Shown: positions 1 through 8,204 of the stretch, piece by piece
Position numbering within the stretch: the stretch's first letter is position 1
Layout: each line of letters begins with the position of its first letter
NCBI GenBank assembly: GCA_024413875.1
Contig: JAKSVY010000010.1
Coordinates: 1 to 34,475, forward strand
Reading direction: 5' to 3'
From: Bacilli bacterium
GTDB taxonomy: Bacteria > Bacillota_I > Bacilli_A > RFN20 > CAG-826
Length of the DNA stretch: 34,475 nucleotides
Notes under the pieces: model-generated
The model's database searches: none
What the model was told of the DNA's origin: nothing
The model's input: the letters and a program-made list of their open reading frames with translations, nothing else
Translations under genes and position numbers: made by a program

Positions 1-763
1 TTGTTAGTACTCTGATTACACCAAATTTAGTGAATGAAAATAATGAATATGGAAGAAAAAATAATGTGGATATCAAAAATGCTGTTCGTTCCTTAAACCG
101 ATATTTTAACAAGAACTCTATGAAAGACATAATTTCATATAAATACATTCCATTCATTGATAGCAAGGATACTATATTCAATGAATCAGCTAACAAAATT
201 GGAGTCGATTCATAGTCTTTATGATTGAACAAAAAACTGTCAATTAAAGATGCTGTGTTATTTTCAAAATTGGTTAAGAACTCCTTTTTTCTTTGATTTA
301 TTCTTAATGGTGTCCTGAACTTTATTTCTTCGCTTTTGACATTGATAGAACGGTAAACACCTTTATTGTTCAAATATTCTTTGAAATTGAACTGAGACTC
401 ATATGTTGTGAATTTTAATTCATCCACTTTACCAGAAAGCGTTAATACATCTCCCACTTCTTTATTGCATTCACGGTCATAGATATAAAACTTTTCAAAC
501 TTCGATACAAAGATGTAATAGCTTTCTCTTGCATCAACAACAATCCCTTCATAGATATTGTTCTTTGGATTATTTTGTATTCTGACAAATGATAAGCCTA
601 TGCCTAAAGAAAATAATGCTAATGCAATTCCGCTTTTCTTCATGCCGATGCGGTATATTAAAAACAAGAGGTATGCCACACTTAATGGTATTGTGATAGC
701 GAGGTTACCTCTTGTTAAAATAAGACCTAAAACAAATGAGATTGTTAGAAAGAATGTTATCAT
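1..763 (-). CDS. comEC: ComEC/Rec2 DNA-uptake channel protein, N-terminal part (cut by window edge)
   Basis: The minus-strand frame opens with an ATG whose ATGA overlaps the comEA stop by 4 nt and stays open for about 254 codons to the left edge. The translation begins with hydrophobic segments (MITFFLTISFVLGLIL, then a second around residues 20-55), followed by a soluble stretch with FNFKEYLNNKGVYRSI. That is the family's usual N-terminal domain, where a (D)-F-(D/N)-(F/Y)-K-x-Y-L-x-x-x-G motif precedes the competence transmembrane domain. ComEC forms the inner-membrane channel that carries transforming single-stranded DNA into the cytoplasm. The 4-nt overlap with comEA is the classic comE order and implies translational coupling. 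The catalytic C-terminal half lies outside the window, so integrity cannot be judged. Confidence 0.82.
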   Translation of the reverse strand, partial: MITFFLTISFVLGLILTRGNLAITIPLSVAYLLFLIYRIGMKKSGIALALFSLGIGLSFVRIQNNPKNNIYEGIVVDARESYYIFVSKFEKFYIYDRECNKEVGDVLTLSGKVDELKFTTYESQFNFKEYLNNKGVYRSINVKSEEIKFRTPLRINQRKKEFLTNFENNTASLIDSFLFNHKDYESTPILLADSLNIVSLLSMNGMYLYEIMSFIEFLLKYRFKERTAFLISTLFFLPYSLFSFTKFGVIRVLT

Positions 764-1308
764 TCAGATCTTAAGACAATATAGTTTTTAATCTTTTCAA
801 ATGTTGCGTTTCCAATACCGGCGACGTTCTTAATATCTTCGATTCTTTTGAACTCACCATGGCCTTCTCTATAATTCACTATTGCTTTAGCAATAGTTCC
901 ACCAATACCAGCCACGGTTTGAAGTGTTTCTTCATTATCTGAGTTGACATTTACTTTAACGATTGGTTCAAGTGAACAGACATCGGTATTGTCATATTTT
1001 GGAGCAATATAAAATGAATAACCATTTTCCAATACATAATCTGTGTTGTACGCAAGCGGATCCGCATTACTCGTGACCCCACTAGCCACTTTAATTAAAT
1101 CTTCCAAAGTTGAATTCAAATCCAAGTAATATGTACCTGGTCTCGTAACTTCACCACTGATACTAACTGTTAATGAAGAAGTATCAACTAGTGTTGTTGT
1201 GTTGTTTGTGTTTGTGATTACTGTTCCTTTATTGTTGGTGTCAATTACTTGGAAAACAACAATTAATGCAATAGTAGCCACTAAGACTGCAATAAAAACT
1301 TTTGCCAT
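760..1308 (-). CDS. comEA: ComEA-like competence DNA receptor
   Basis: A 182-residue membrane-anchored DNA-binding protein that receives double-stranded DNA outside the membrane and passes it to ComEC. Residues about 3-20 form a single N-terminal transmembrane anchor. Residues about 45-105 resemble an SLBB domain (VSISGEVTRPGTYYLD). Residues about 118-180 carry two helix-hairpin-helix units (VAGIGGTIAKAIVNYRE and VAGIGNATFEKIKNYI), the family's DNA-binding part. A good GGAGG lies 5 nt upstream of the ATG. The TGA stop overlaps the comEC start. Length and domain order are normal for Gram-positive ComEA. Confidence 0.92.
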   Translation of the reverse strand: MAKVFIAVLVATIALIVVFQVIDTNNKGTVITNTNNTTTLVDTSSLTVSISGEVTRPGTYYLDLNSTLEDLIKVASGVTSNADPLAYNTDYVLENGYSFYIAPKYDNTDVCSLEPIVKVNVNSDNEETLQTVAGIGGTIAKAIVNYREGHGEFKRIEDIKNVAGIGNATFEKIKNYIVLRSE

Positions 1309-1361
1309 ATTTTCCTCCTTACCATAAGAACTCTAGATAACTTGGTAAGAGCTACCTAGAG

Positions 1362-1585
1362 TCAATCTCTATTTACATGAATAACCCAATGTGATAAATT
1401 ATTAGTAAGATCTTTAGGAGGGTTGGGTACTGATTAAAGGTCTTTTTTTCATACCGATCTCACCACTAACATGAATAAGACTTTAATCAGTAAGCTTATT
1501 TCCCTCTCTTAAGGAGGTAAAGTAAGATTAGTACCAACACGACTAAATTTAAATAATCCATCCGCGTAGGATAAATAGAGATTGA
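1362..1585. ncRNA. Candidate structured RNA between valS and comEA
   Basis: Within the 412-bp stretch 1309-1720, which has no recognised gene, several complementary segments nest into one fold. A perfect 13-bp terminal stem pairs 1362-1374 (caatctctattta) with 1573-1585. Inside it, 1422-1428 pairs with 1533-1538 (gttgggt/accaac, one bulge). A 14-bp stem pairs 1429-1443 with 1479-1492 (one bulged G), and an imperfect hairpin pairs 1495-1506 with 1514-1526. The result looks like a multi-branched RNA of about 224 nt. The strand is undecided; the minus strand matches both flanking genes. I do not recognise it as RNase P, tmRNA or SRP RNA. A shorter dyad, 1330-1336 with 1356-1362, lies just before comEA. 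Confidence 0.4.
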
Positions 1586-1601
1586 AGAAGAAGCTATTCA
1601 T
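1509..1601 (-). CDS. Possible 30-residue small ORF (uncertain)
   Basis: A minus-strand ATG at 1601, with aaaggggaag about 5 nt upstream as a plausible ribosome binding site, opens 30 codons (MNSFFFNLYLSYADGLFKF and so on) ending in TAA. It overlaps the candidate structured RNA. It has no recognisable domain. It could be a leader peptide or chance; the RNA fold explains this DNA at least as well. Confidence 0.2.
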   Translation of the reverse strand: MNSFFFNLYLSYADGLFKFSRVGTNLTLPP

Positions 1602-1673
1602 GTTTTCTTCCCCTTTCTTACTTATTAATAGGCAAGATTTTTAAAATTTTGCCGAAAGTTTTTAAAAACAAAG

Positions 1674-1697
1674 AAAAAACCGTACTATGTACGGTTT
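1674..1697 (-). terminator. Rho-independent terminator after valS
   Basis: On the minus strand, AAACCGTAC-ATA-GTACGGTTT is followed by TTTTTTCTTTG. It lies 24 nt past the valS stop and separates valS from the RNA/comEA region. Confidence 0.88.
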
Positions 1698-1720
1698 AAT
1701 TCTAAATATTTTTTTGTAAA

Positions 1721-4267
1721 TTATTTTAAATTAGCCAATTGTTCTTTGAATTTTGCTAGTTTTTCTCTTTCAGCATTAACTTTTGCTTCAGGAGCTCTAT
1801 TTACAAAATTAGGATTATTAAGCATTCCTTCACAACGAGCAATCTCTGCTTCTAAGAAAGCAATATCTTTAGCCTTTTTAGCGTTTTTCTCTTCATCTGT
1901 GATGTTGTCTTCAACATAAAGGTTAAGATTATCATAAACGAATTTAGTACCCTTAGAATCGCTATTTGTAGTATGGATAACTTCGCTAGCAAATGTGAAT
2001 CTAGATAGATATGCATCATATCCTTCAAATAAGTCCATCTTAGTTTCAAGGATAAGTTTAACCTTATAGTTAGGAGCTAACTTAGCATTAACCTTATAGT
2101 TACGAATATCGCCAATAATCTTGTAAAGCAATTCAACTTGGCTATCATCATAGTTATATGATTTAGCTTTTGGATAACTTTCAAGCATGATTGAATCTAA
2201 GTGCTCTGGAAGGTTTTGATATAATTCTTCAGAAATAAATGGAGCGTATGGATAGATCATAAGAATAATATTCTTAAGAACATCGACTAAAACTGATTTA
2301 ATAACTTCTTTATAGTTATCATCCGCTGTATTTAAGCTAACTTTACTCATTTCAAGATAGTTAGAGCAGAAATCATCATAAACGAAGTTATAAAGGTGAG
2401 TTGATGCAAGTGAATATTCATATTTATCCATCGCAGCTGTTACTTCTCTAATTGTGTTATTCATCTTGATGACAATGTCTTTTTCAACAGGCTTTAATTC
2501 ATCGAAGTTATAACCTTTGTTAACATAGCCTTCACCAAGGTTTTCAATAACATAACGTGCTGAGTTCCAGATCTTATTAAGATAGTTAGATGAAGCGATA
2601 ACCTTATCTTCCATATAACGAATATCTTGTCCTGGAGCAGAACCAGTTGTTAAGAAGTATCTTAAGGCATCAACACCATACTTATCGATTACATCGATAG
2701 GGTCAATACCATTGCCTAATGACTTAGACATCTTGCGACCTTGAGAGTCACGAATTAATCCGTGGATTAAGCAATCCTTAAATGGAGATTCACCTGTAAA
2801 TTCAAGAGAATCAAAGATCATTCTTGAAACCCAGAAGAAGATAATATCGTACGCAGTGACTAATAAATCATTTGGGAAATATCTTTCTAAGTCAGGTGTC
2901 TTTTCTGGCCATCCTAATGTTGCAAATGGCCAAAGCGCACTTGAGAACCATGTATCAAGAACATCTTCATCTTGGTGGTAACCTGGAATGTTAACATCTT
3001 CTTCAGAAACAATAACATCGCCTTCATCGTTATACCAAGCTGGGATACGGTGGCCCCACCATAATTGACGAGAGATACACCAGTCATCAACATTTTCCAT
3101 CCATTGTCTAAATGTATTGTCAAATCTCTTTGGAACGAAGTTAACACTTGATTTATCAAGTGATTGTTGAGCTAAAGGTCTCATCTTAACAAACCATTGT
3201 TTAGATAAGAATGGTTCAACAACTGTGCCGGAACGTTCAGAGTGACCAACCGGGTGAACAATGTCATCAATCTTAATTAATAAGCCAGCCTTTTCGATAT
3301 CTGCTACTAATGCATCACGACATTCATAACGGTCCATACCTTGGTATTTACCACATACTTCTGTCATCTTAGCATCCATATCCATACATTTGATACGTGC
3401 TAAACCATATTTTTCACTTAATGCAAAGTCATTAGGGTCATGTGCTGGTGTACATTTCATAGCGCCTGTACCGAATTCAATATCAACATATTCATCGCCC
3501 ATAACTGGGAGCTCATCACCATTTGCAGGGTTGATAACTGTTTTACCAATAATATCGATATAACGTGGATCTTTAGGGTTAACAAAGACTGCAGTATCAC
3601 CAAACATAGTTTCTGGACGTGTTGTAGCAACTGTTAAGAATTTATCTGTACCTTTGATTGGATACTTGAAGTAATAGAATTTACCTTTGGTATCTTCATA
3701 AACAACTTCAATATTACTTAAAGCAGTATGTAATTCTGGGTCATAGTTAATGATACGTTCACCACGATAGATTAAACCTTTATCATATAGAGTCTTAAAG
3801 ACGTGTTTAACTGCTTTTTGCATTCCGTCATCAAGAGTAAATCTTTCACGTGTGTAATCGAGTGTAAGGCCCATTTTTGCCCATTGATTGTGAATGTTAT
3901 TAGCGTATTCATGCTTCCATTCCCAAGCTTTTTCTAAGAATTTCTCACGACCAAGGTCATAACGAGAGATTCCAGACTTACGAAGTTTTTCTTCAACCTT
4001 TGCTTGTGTGGCAATACCAGCATGGTCCATACCAGGTAACCATAAGACATCATAGCCTTGTGCTTTTTTATATCTTGCTGTGATATCTTGAACAGTTGTA
4101 TTCCAAGCATGACCTAAGTGTAACTTACCTGTTACGTTTGGAGGTGGAATAACCATTGTAAATGGAGTCTTAGTTGCGTCATCACCTGCTTTAAAATAAC
4201 CAGCAGATTTCCACTTGTCGTATTTTCCTTCTTCAACTTTATGAGGATCATATCTTTTATCTAACAT
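1721..4267 (-). CDS. valS: Valyl-tRNA synthetase
   Basis: A class I aminoacyl-tRNA synthetase that charges tRNA-Val in the cytoplasm. The HIGH-type motif is at residues 50-53 (PPPNVTGKLHLGHAWN) and the KMSKS motif near residue 513 (GRKMSKSLGN). The editing domain contains TTRPETMFGDTAV, and the C-terminus ends in the valine-enzyme coiled arm (about 785-848, rich in Glu, Lys and Ala). At 848 residues it is slightly shorter than the common length of about 880. The ATG is preceded by AAAGGAGAAG at 8 nt spacing. It is transcribed from its own consensus promoter through a T-box leader, so expression should rise when uncharged tRNA-Val accumulates. Confidence 0.97.
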   Translation of the reverse strand: MLDKRYDPHKVEEGKYDKWKSAGYFKAGDDATKTPFTMVIPPPNVTGKLHLGHAWNTTVQDITARYKKAQGYDVLWLPGMDHAGIATQAKVEEKLRKSGISRYDLGREKFLEKAWEWKHEYANNIHNQWAKMGLTLDYTRERFTLDDGMQKAVKHVFKTLYDKGLIYRGERIINYDPELHTALSNIEVVYEDTKGKFYYFKYPIKGTDKFLTVATTRPETMFGDTAVFVNPKDPRYIDIIGKTVINPANGDELPVMGDEYVDIEFGTGAMKCTPAHDPNDFALSEKYGLARIKCMDMDAKMTEVCGKYQGMDRYECRDALVADIEKAGLLIKIDDIVHPVGHSERSGTVVEPFLSKQWFVKMRPLAQQSLDKSSVNFVPKRFDNTFRQWMENVDDWCISRQLWWGHRIPAWYNDEGDVIVSEEDVNIPGYHQDEDVLDTWFSSALWPFATLGWPEKTPDLERYFPNDLLVTAYDIIFFWVSRMIFDSLEFTGESPFKDCLIHGLIRDSQGRKMSKSLGNGIDPIDVIDKYGVDALRYFLTTGSAPGQDIRYMEDKVIASSNYLNKIWNSARYVIENLGEGYVNKGYNFDELKPVEKDIVIKMNNTIREVTAAMDKYEYSLASTHLYNFVYDDFCSNYLEMSKVSLNTADDNYKEVIKSVLVDVLKNIILMIYPYAPFISEELYQNLPEHLDSIMLESYPKAKSYNYDDSQVELLYKIIGDIRNYKVNAKLAPNYKVKLILETKMDLFEGYDAYLSRFTFASEVIHTTNSDSKGTKFVYDNLNLYVEDNITDEEKNAKKAKDIAFLEAEIARCEGMLNNPNFVNRAPEAKVNAEREKLAKFKEQLANLK

Positions 4268-4284
4268 AATCTTCTCCTTTAAAT

Positions 4285-4510
4285 AAAATAAAAAGCATCC
4301 TTATTTTTAAGGACGCTTATGCTTTTAGCGCGGTACCACCTTAATTTATGTATACAAAGTATACATACTCTTGTGTAATCTTTAACGAGGATTATTCGGG
4401 ATACTTCTATCCTGCCTCCTAAGCGACCATAATTAGTCTACTCTGTTATCTTTTCAGCTACCGATAACTCTCTCTTAGAGCGATTCCTAATTAACCTCTT
4501 ATTCAACGGC
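4285..4510 (-). promoter_or_regulatory. T-box leader controlling valS
   Basis: The minus-strand leader shows T-box hallmarks in order. A stem I distal arm is closed by gttatc/gataac (loop ggtagctgaaaa, about 4446-4466). A candidate specifier GTC (Val) sits at 4427-4425. The T-box sequence AAGGTGGTACCGCG (about 4328-4342) contains the bases that pair with the tRNA acceptor end. A terminator, AGCGTCCTTA-aaaa-TAAGGATGCT plus a U-run, lies at about 4286-4317. Uncharged tRNA-Val should stabilise the antiterminator. The specifier is my reading of the loop and is less certain than the rest. Confidence 0.93.
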
Positions 4511-4516
4511 GACTTA

Positions 4517-4545
4517 ATTATAGATTAAGAATATTTATTTCTCAA
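4517..4545 (-). promoter_or_regulatory. Sigma-A type promoter for the valS T-box transcript
   Basis: The minus strand shows TTGAGA (4545-4540), a 17-nt spacer and a perfect TATAAT (4522-4517). Transcription would start near 4510, at the beginning of the T-box. The element sits only a few bases past the stop of the upstream gene. Confidence 0.85.
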
Positions 4546-4552
4546 CTACATT

Positions 4553-5272
4553 TTATACCATGTAATCAAAGTACATAGGTATATCTTCTGAATATAAATG
4601 TTCACCTACTGACATTCCATATAATCTTGGAACGCAATGTTTATCGCTTTCAGATATTGGTTTAATAATGATTCTATGAATACATGTATGGCCAAATTCA
4701 AAGTGAGTTGAGACGAATGGATAAGGTAAATTTAATAAAGCAGATAAGAACGCTTTACTATTTCCTTCGTGAGCAAACATTAAGATTCTTTTATCATTTG
4801 GAGTTACTTCAAGATAAGTGTTTGTTTCATCATCCCACTTATATCCTTGTTTTTCCATAAATGAATGAATTTCACTTTTGAAATACTTGTCCCCTGTTTC
4901 GAAGTCATATTGTTTAAGTTTAGGAGCGTCATACCACTTGTTTCCTAAAGAAACAACCTCAGGAGAGTTTAAGTATGTTATTAACTCTTTTTCAAGAAAT
5001 AACCAGCATGGTTTTCCTTCTTTAAATTCGCGAGCGTAATGTTTCCACGCCATACCTTCACTTAAGAATTCAAGGGTAACTGGTTCGATACCAAGTTTCT
5101 TTACTGTAGGTTCAGCTGTTTCTTGGGCACGATGAATAGGAGATACATAAATCTCATCAAAATGAAGTTTAGCAAGTCTATTAGATAATGCTTCAGCTTG
5201 TTTTTTACCAAGATCAGTTAAGCAATCTAATTCATAGTTTGGTTCACCATGTCTAATATAATAAATGATCAT
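4553..5272 (-). CDS. Histidine phosphatase family protein (phosphoglycerate mutase-like)
   Basis: A 239-residue cytoplasmic protein of the branch-1 histidine phosphatase superfamily. The phosphohistidine motif is at the N-terminus (YYIRHGEPNYELDCLTDLGK, residues 4-23). The second-site signature follows (DEIYVSPIHRAQETAEP, about 53-69), and a downstream AHEG (FAHEGNSKAFLSAL) supplies the second catalytic His. Family members remove phosphate from sugars, small metabolites or proteins, and the substrate cannot be told from sequence. The start lies 1 nt past the engB stop with no clear Shine-Dalgarno, so it is probably translationally coupled and last in the tig-lon-engB transcript. Confidence 0.85.
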   Translation of the reverse strand: MIIYYIRHGEPNYELDCLTDLGKKQAEALSNRLAKLHFDEIYVSPIHRAQETAEPTVKKLGIEPVTLEFLSEGMAWKHYAREFKEGKPCWLFLEKELITYLNSPEVVSLGNKWYDAPKLKQYDFETGDKYFKSEIHSFMEKQGYKWDDETNTYLEVTPNDKRILMFAHEGNSKAFLSALLNLPYPFVSTHFEFGHTCIHRIIIKPISESDKHCVPRLYGMSVGEHLYSEDIPMYFDYMV

Positions 5273-5273
5273 A

Positions 5274-5849
5274 TTATTCTACGTATTTCGCAATTACGCC
5301 TCTGAGTGTTTCGATTGATTTGTTGTTAGTCACGCTTGTTAAAACGTATTCTTCACCAACAAAGTTGGTGTTAACAGATTTAACTGCTTTGTATCTTTCA
5401 CTTTGATTGAGTTTATCACCCTTAGTTAAAACAATAACAAATGGGATGTTATTCTCTTTAACAAAGTTATAGAACTCAACATCATCTTTGCTTGGCTCAT
5501 GTCTTGAATCAATAAGGAACAACACTAATTTGAGTTGTTCATTATCAAAATAAGTTTCCATCATCTTACCAAAATTAGATGCATGGCGAGATCCTGAGGC
5601 AGTATAGCCATACCCAGGAGCGTCCACTAAATAGAACTTATCATCAATCTTATAATAATTTAATAATAAAGTATGTCCTGGTTTGCTTGATACATAAGCA
5701 AGTGACTTACGCCCAGTTAAAGCATTAATCAAAGATGATTTACCAACATTTGATTTTCCGACAAAAAGTACTTCACTAAGAAGTACCTCTGGTCTAAAAG
5801 TAATATCTGGACTACTTTTTATAAATTCAACTTTTGTAAAGTTAATCAT
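5274..5849 (-). CDS. engB: Ribosome biogenesis GTPase EngB (YsxC/YihA)
   Basis: A 191-residue TRAFAC-class GTPase needed for large ribosomal subunit assembly. G1 is GKSNVGKSS at residues 31-39, G3 is DAPGYG (about 76-81) and G4 is TKGDK (about 142-146). Length is normal. The start codon overlaps the lon stop by one base (TAATG), the gene order seen in many Bacillota (lon-engB). An AAGGTGG inside the end of lon may act as its ribosome binding site. Confidence 0.95.
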   Translation of the reverse strand: MINFTKVEFIKSSPDITFRPEVLLSEVLFVGKSNVGKSSLINALTGRKSLAYVSSKPGHTLLLNYYKIDDKFYLVDAPGYGYTASGSRHASNFGKMMETYFDNEQLKLVLFLIDSRHEPSKDDVEFYNFVKENNIPFVIVLTKGDKLNQSERYKAVKSVNTNFVGEEYVLTSVTNNKSIETLRGVIAKYVE

Positions 5850-8176
5850 TATTTTACGAACGCCACCTTAACTGCGTCATCAACACATGTCATAAAGACG
5901 ATTTCAAGATTGTCTTTAACTTCCTTTGGAAGTTCATCAACATCACGAACATTGTCTTTAGGAACAATAATTGTTTTAATTCCTGAGCGAAGAGCTGCCA
6001 TTGATTTTTCACGTAAACCACCGATTGGTAATGCGTGACCACGAAGATTGACTTCACCTGTCATAGCAACTAAATCACTAACTTGCTTACCACTTAATGC
6101 AGAAATAACTGCCAAAGTGATAGCAACACCAGCAGATGGACCATCTTTTGGAATAGCACCTTCTGGGAAGTGAATGTGGATGTCATTTGTATCAAAAATC
6201 TTCGAATCGATTTCATACTTATTAGCGTTAGCCTTAACATAGTCAACCGCAATACTTGCAGATTCTTTCATGACATCTCCTAATTTACCGGTAAGAATAA
6301 TTCCACCCTTACCTGGGAAGTGATTGACTTCGATTGGAAGAGTATCACCACCAGCTTGTGTATAAGCTAAACCTGTAACAACGCCAACTTGAGGATTCTT
6401 TTCCTTTTTAGATGTTGTGAATTTTGGCTTACCTAAGTACTTAAGTACTTCTTTATCAGTAACTTTTACTTTCTTGATATCTGGGTTAGTGAGTAATTCA
6501 ACAATTGCTTTTCTCATAATAGATGCAATTTGACGATCAAGTTCACGAACACCTGATTCCATTGTATATTCTTGAATAATTTTCTTATAAGCACCTTCAG
6601 TGAATGAAATTTGCTTATCTGTTAAACCATTAGCGGTTAATTGTTTATTAAATAACCACTTCTTAGCAATTTGAATCTTTTCAAGTTCTGTATATGAATT
6701 TACTTCAATAAGTTCAAGACGATCGCGAAGAGGAGCTGGTACATTTTCAATGTAGTTTGCCGTTGCGATAAATAAAACGTTGCTTAAATCATATGGTTCT
6801 TCAAGATAGTTATCATTGAATTGCCAGTTTTGTTCTGGATCTAAGACTTCAAGAAGCGCACTTGCTGGGTCACCCTTATATGAAGATGCGAGTTTATCAA
6901 CTTCATCAAGGAGAATTACTGGGTTAACTGTTCCAGCACGCTTCATACCATAAATAATACGGCCAGGCATAGAACCAACATATGTTCTTCTATGACCACG
7001 GATTTCAGATTCATCTGAAATGCCTCCTAAAGCAGCCTTAAAGAACTTACGTCCTAATGCTCTTGCAACTGATTTACCTAAAGATGTTTTACCAACACCA
7101 GGTGGGCCATATAAACAAAGAATAGGCGCTTTTAAATTACCAGTCATCTTTTTGACTGCTAAATACTCAACGATTCTCTTTTTGACTTGTTCAAGACCAA
7201 AATGATCTTCATCAAGAACCTTTTGAACATTAACAAGATCATCATTATCTTCTGTCTTTTGATACCATGGGACATCCATTAAAGTATCGATGTATGCTTT
7301 GATTAAAGAAGCTTCAAGTGTGCCTTGAGGCATCATATCAAAACGTTTGAGTTCAGAAGTAACTTTCTTCTTAACATGTTCTGGGAATGGTTCTTTTTCT
7401 AATCTTTCACGAATTGAATCAACACTTTGAGCGTCTTCAGGATCTTCTCCTAATTCCTTCTTAATAGCCTTCATCTTTTCGCGAAGAATGTATTCTTTTT
7501 GAGCTTTTTCGCTTGCTCTACCAACTTCTTCTTGAATTTCTTGATCTACTTCAGAAGAAAGTTGGAGCATTCCTAATTGCTTTAAAACTAAATGTAAACG
7601 AGCGTTGATATCAAGAGTTTCTAAAATCTCTTGTCTATCCTCTGTTTTCATTGGTAAATAATTAGCAGAAATATCCGCTAAATCAGAAGCAGTAACGCCC
7701 CTTGTTAAAATAGTTTGTGAAGTACTTCTAGGAACACTACTCCAAAGATTTGGATTATTTTGCATTGAAGAGATAATTTCTTTAGATAAACGGATCTCTT
7801 CTTTTGCATCGCCTTCAACATCACTTAACACTTCGTATTCTGATTCATAATAACCAGCTTCGTTAAATTTAATGTTGGTGAGTTTAACTCTTTGAGAACC
7901 ACTAACACGAACTCTAACGTAACTCTTAAGGTCACTATAAGATACGATGGAACATAAAGTTCCAACAGTGTAAAGATCGTCTGCTTCTGGCATGTCTTGT
8001 TTTTGCTCTTTTTGGCAAACAACAATTAAAAGAGAGCTACATAAATCTCTTGATGCATTAATCGCCTTAACTGTAAAATCCCGTCCAGCGTCAAGGCGTT
8101 CTTCACGCTTGGATGGGAATAATACAAAGTTCTTAGTGATTAATAAAGGGAGGATGATTTTTGGTTTATTTTCCAT
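5849..8176 (-). CDS. lon: ATP-dependent Lon protease
   Basis: A 775-residue cytoplasmic AAA+ serine protease that degrades misfolded and regulatory proteins. The N-terminal LON substrate-binding domain covers about residues 5-200 (LPLLITKNFVLFPSKRE), followed by a coiled linker. The AAA+ module has Walker A GPPGVGKTS near residue 357 and Walker B VILLDEVDK. The C-terminal protease domain has the catalytic Ser in PKDGPSAGVA (near 679) and the catalytic Lys in GGLREKSMAAL. A GGAGG sits about 8 nt before the ATG. It follows tig by 28 nt and overlaps engB by one base. No CIRCE element precedes it. Confidence 0.97.
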   Translation of the reverse strand: MENKPKIILPLLITKNFVLFPSKREERLDAGRDFTVKAINASRDLCSSLLIVVCQKEQKQDMPEADDLYTVGTLCSIVSYSDLKSYVRVRVSGSQRVKLTNIKFNEAGYYESEYEVLSDVEGDAKEEIRLSKEIISSMQNNPNLWSSVPRSTSQTILTRGVTASDLADISANYLPMKTEDRQEILETLDINARLHLVLKQLGMLQLSSEVDQEIQEEVGRASEKAQKEYILREKMKAIKKELGEDPEDAQSVDSIRERLEKEPFPEHVKKKVTSELKRFDMMPQGTLEASLIKAYIDTLMDVPWYQKTEDNDDLVNVQKVLDEDHFGLEQVKKRIVEYLAVKKMTGNLKAPILCLYGPPGVGKTSLGKSVARALGRKFFKAALGGISDESEIRGHRRTYVGSMPGRIIYGMKRAGTVNPVILLDEVDKLASSYKGDPASALLEVLDPEQNWQFNDNYLEEPYDLSNVLFIATANYIENVPAPLRDRLELIEVNSYTELEKIQIAKKWLFNKQLTANGLTDKQISFTEGAYKKIIQEYTMESGVRELDRQIASIMRKAIVELLTNPDIKKVKVTDKEVLKYLGKPKFTTSKKEKNPQVGVVTGLAYTQAGGDTLPIEVNHFPGKGGIILTGKLGDVMKESASIAVDYVKANANKYEIDSKIFDTNDIHIHFPEGAIPKDGPSAGVAITLAVISALSGKQVSDLVAMTGEVNLRGHALPIGGLREKSMAALRSGIKTIIVPKDNVRDVDELPKEVKDNLEIVFMTCVDDAVKVAFVK

Positions 8177-8204
8177 TATTGATTAACCTCCTTAATTAAG
8201 TTAA

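Noticed and set aside
760..762. Mycoplasma-type code with TGA read as Trp
   Set aside because: comEA ends at TGA exactly where comEC begins, Trp is encoded by TGG throughout, and full-length proteins need no TGA readthrough.
30..791. Two plus-strand ORFs (30-215 and 558-791)
   Set aside because: They lie opposite a continuous minus-strand frame that reads as ComEC and overlaps comEA in the normal way; their translations have no family features.
1362..1585. RNase P RNA, tmRNA or SRP RNA in the valS-comEA gap
   Set aside because: I could not find the conserved core words of these RNAs (for example GAGGAAAGTC of RNase P), so only a generic structured-RNA candidate is reported.
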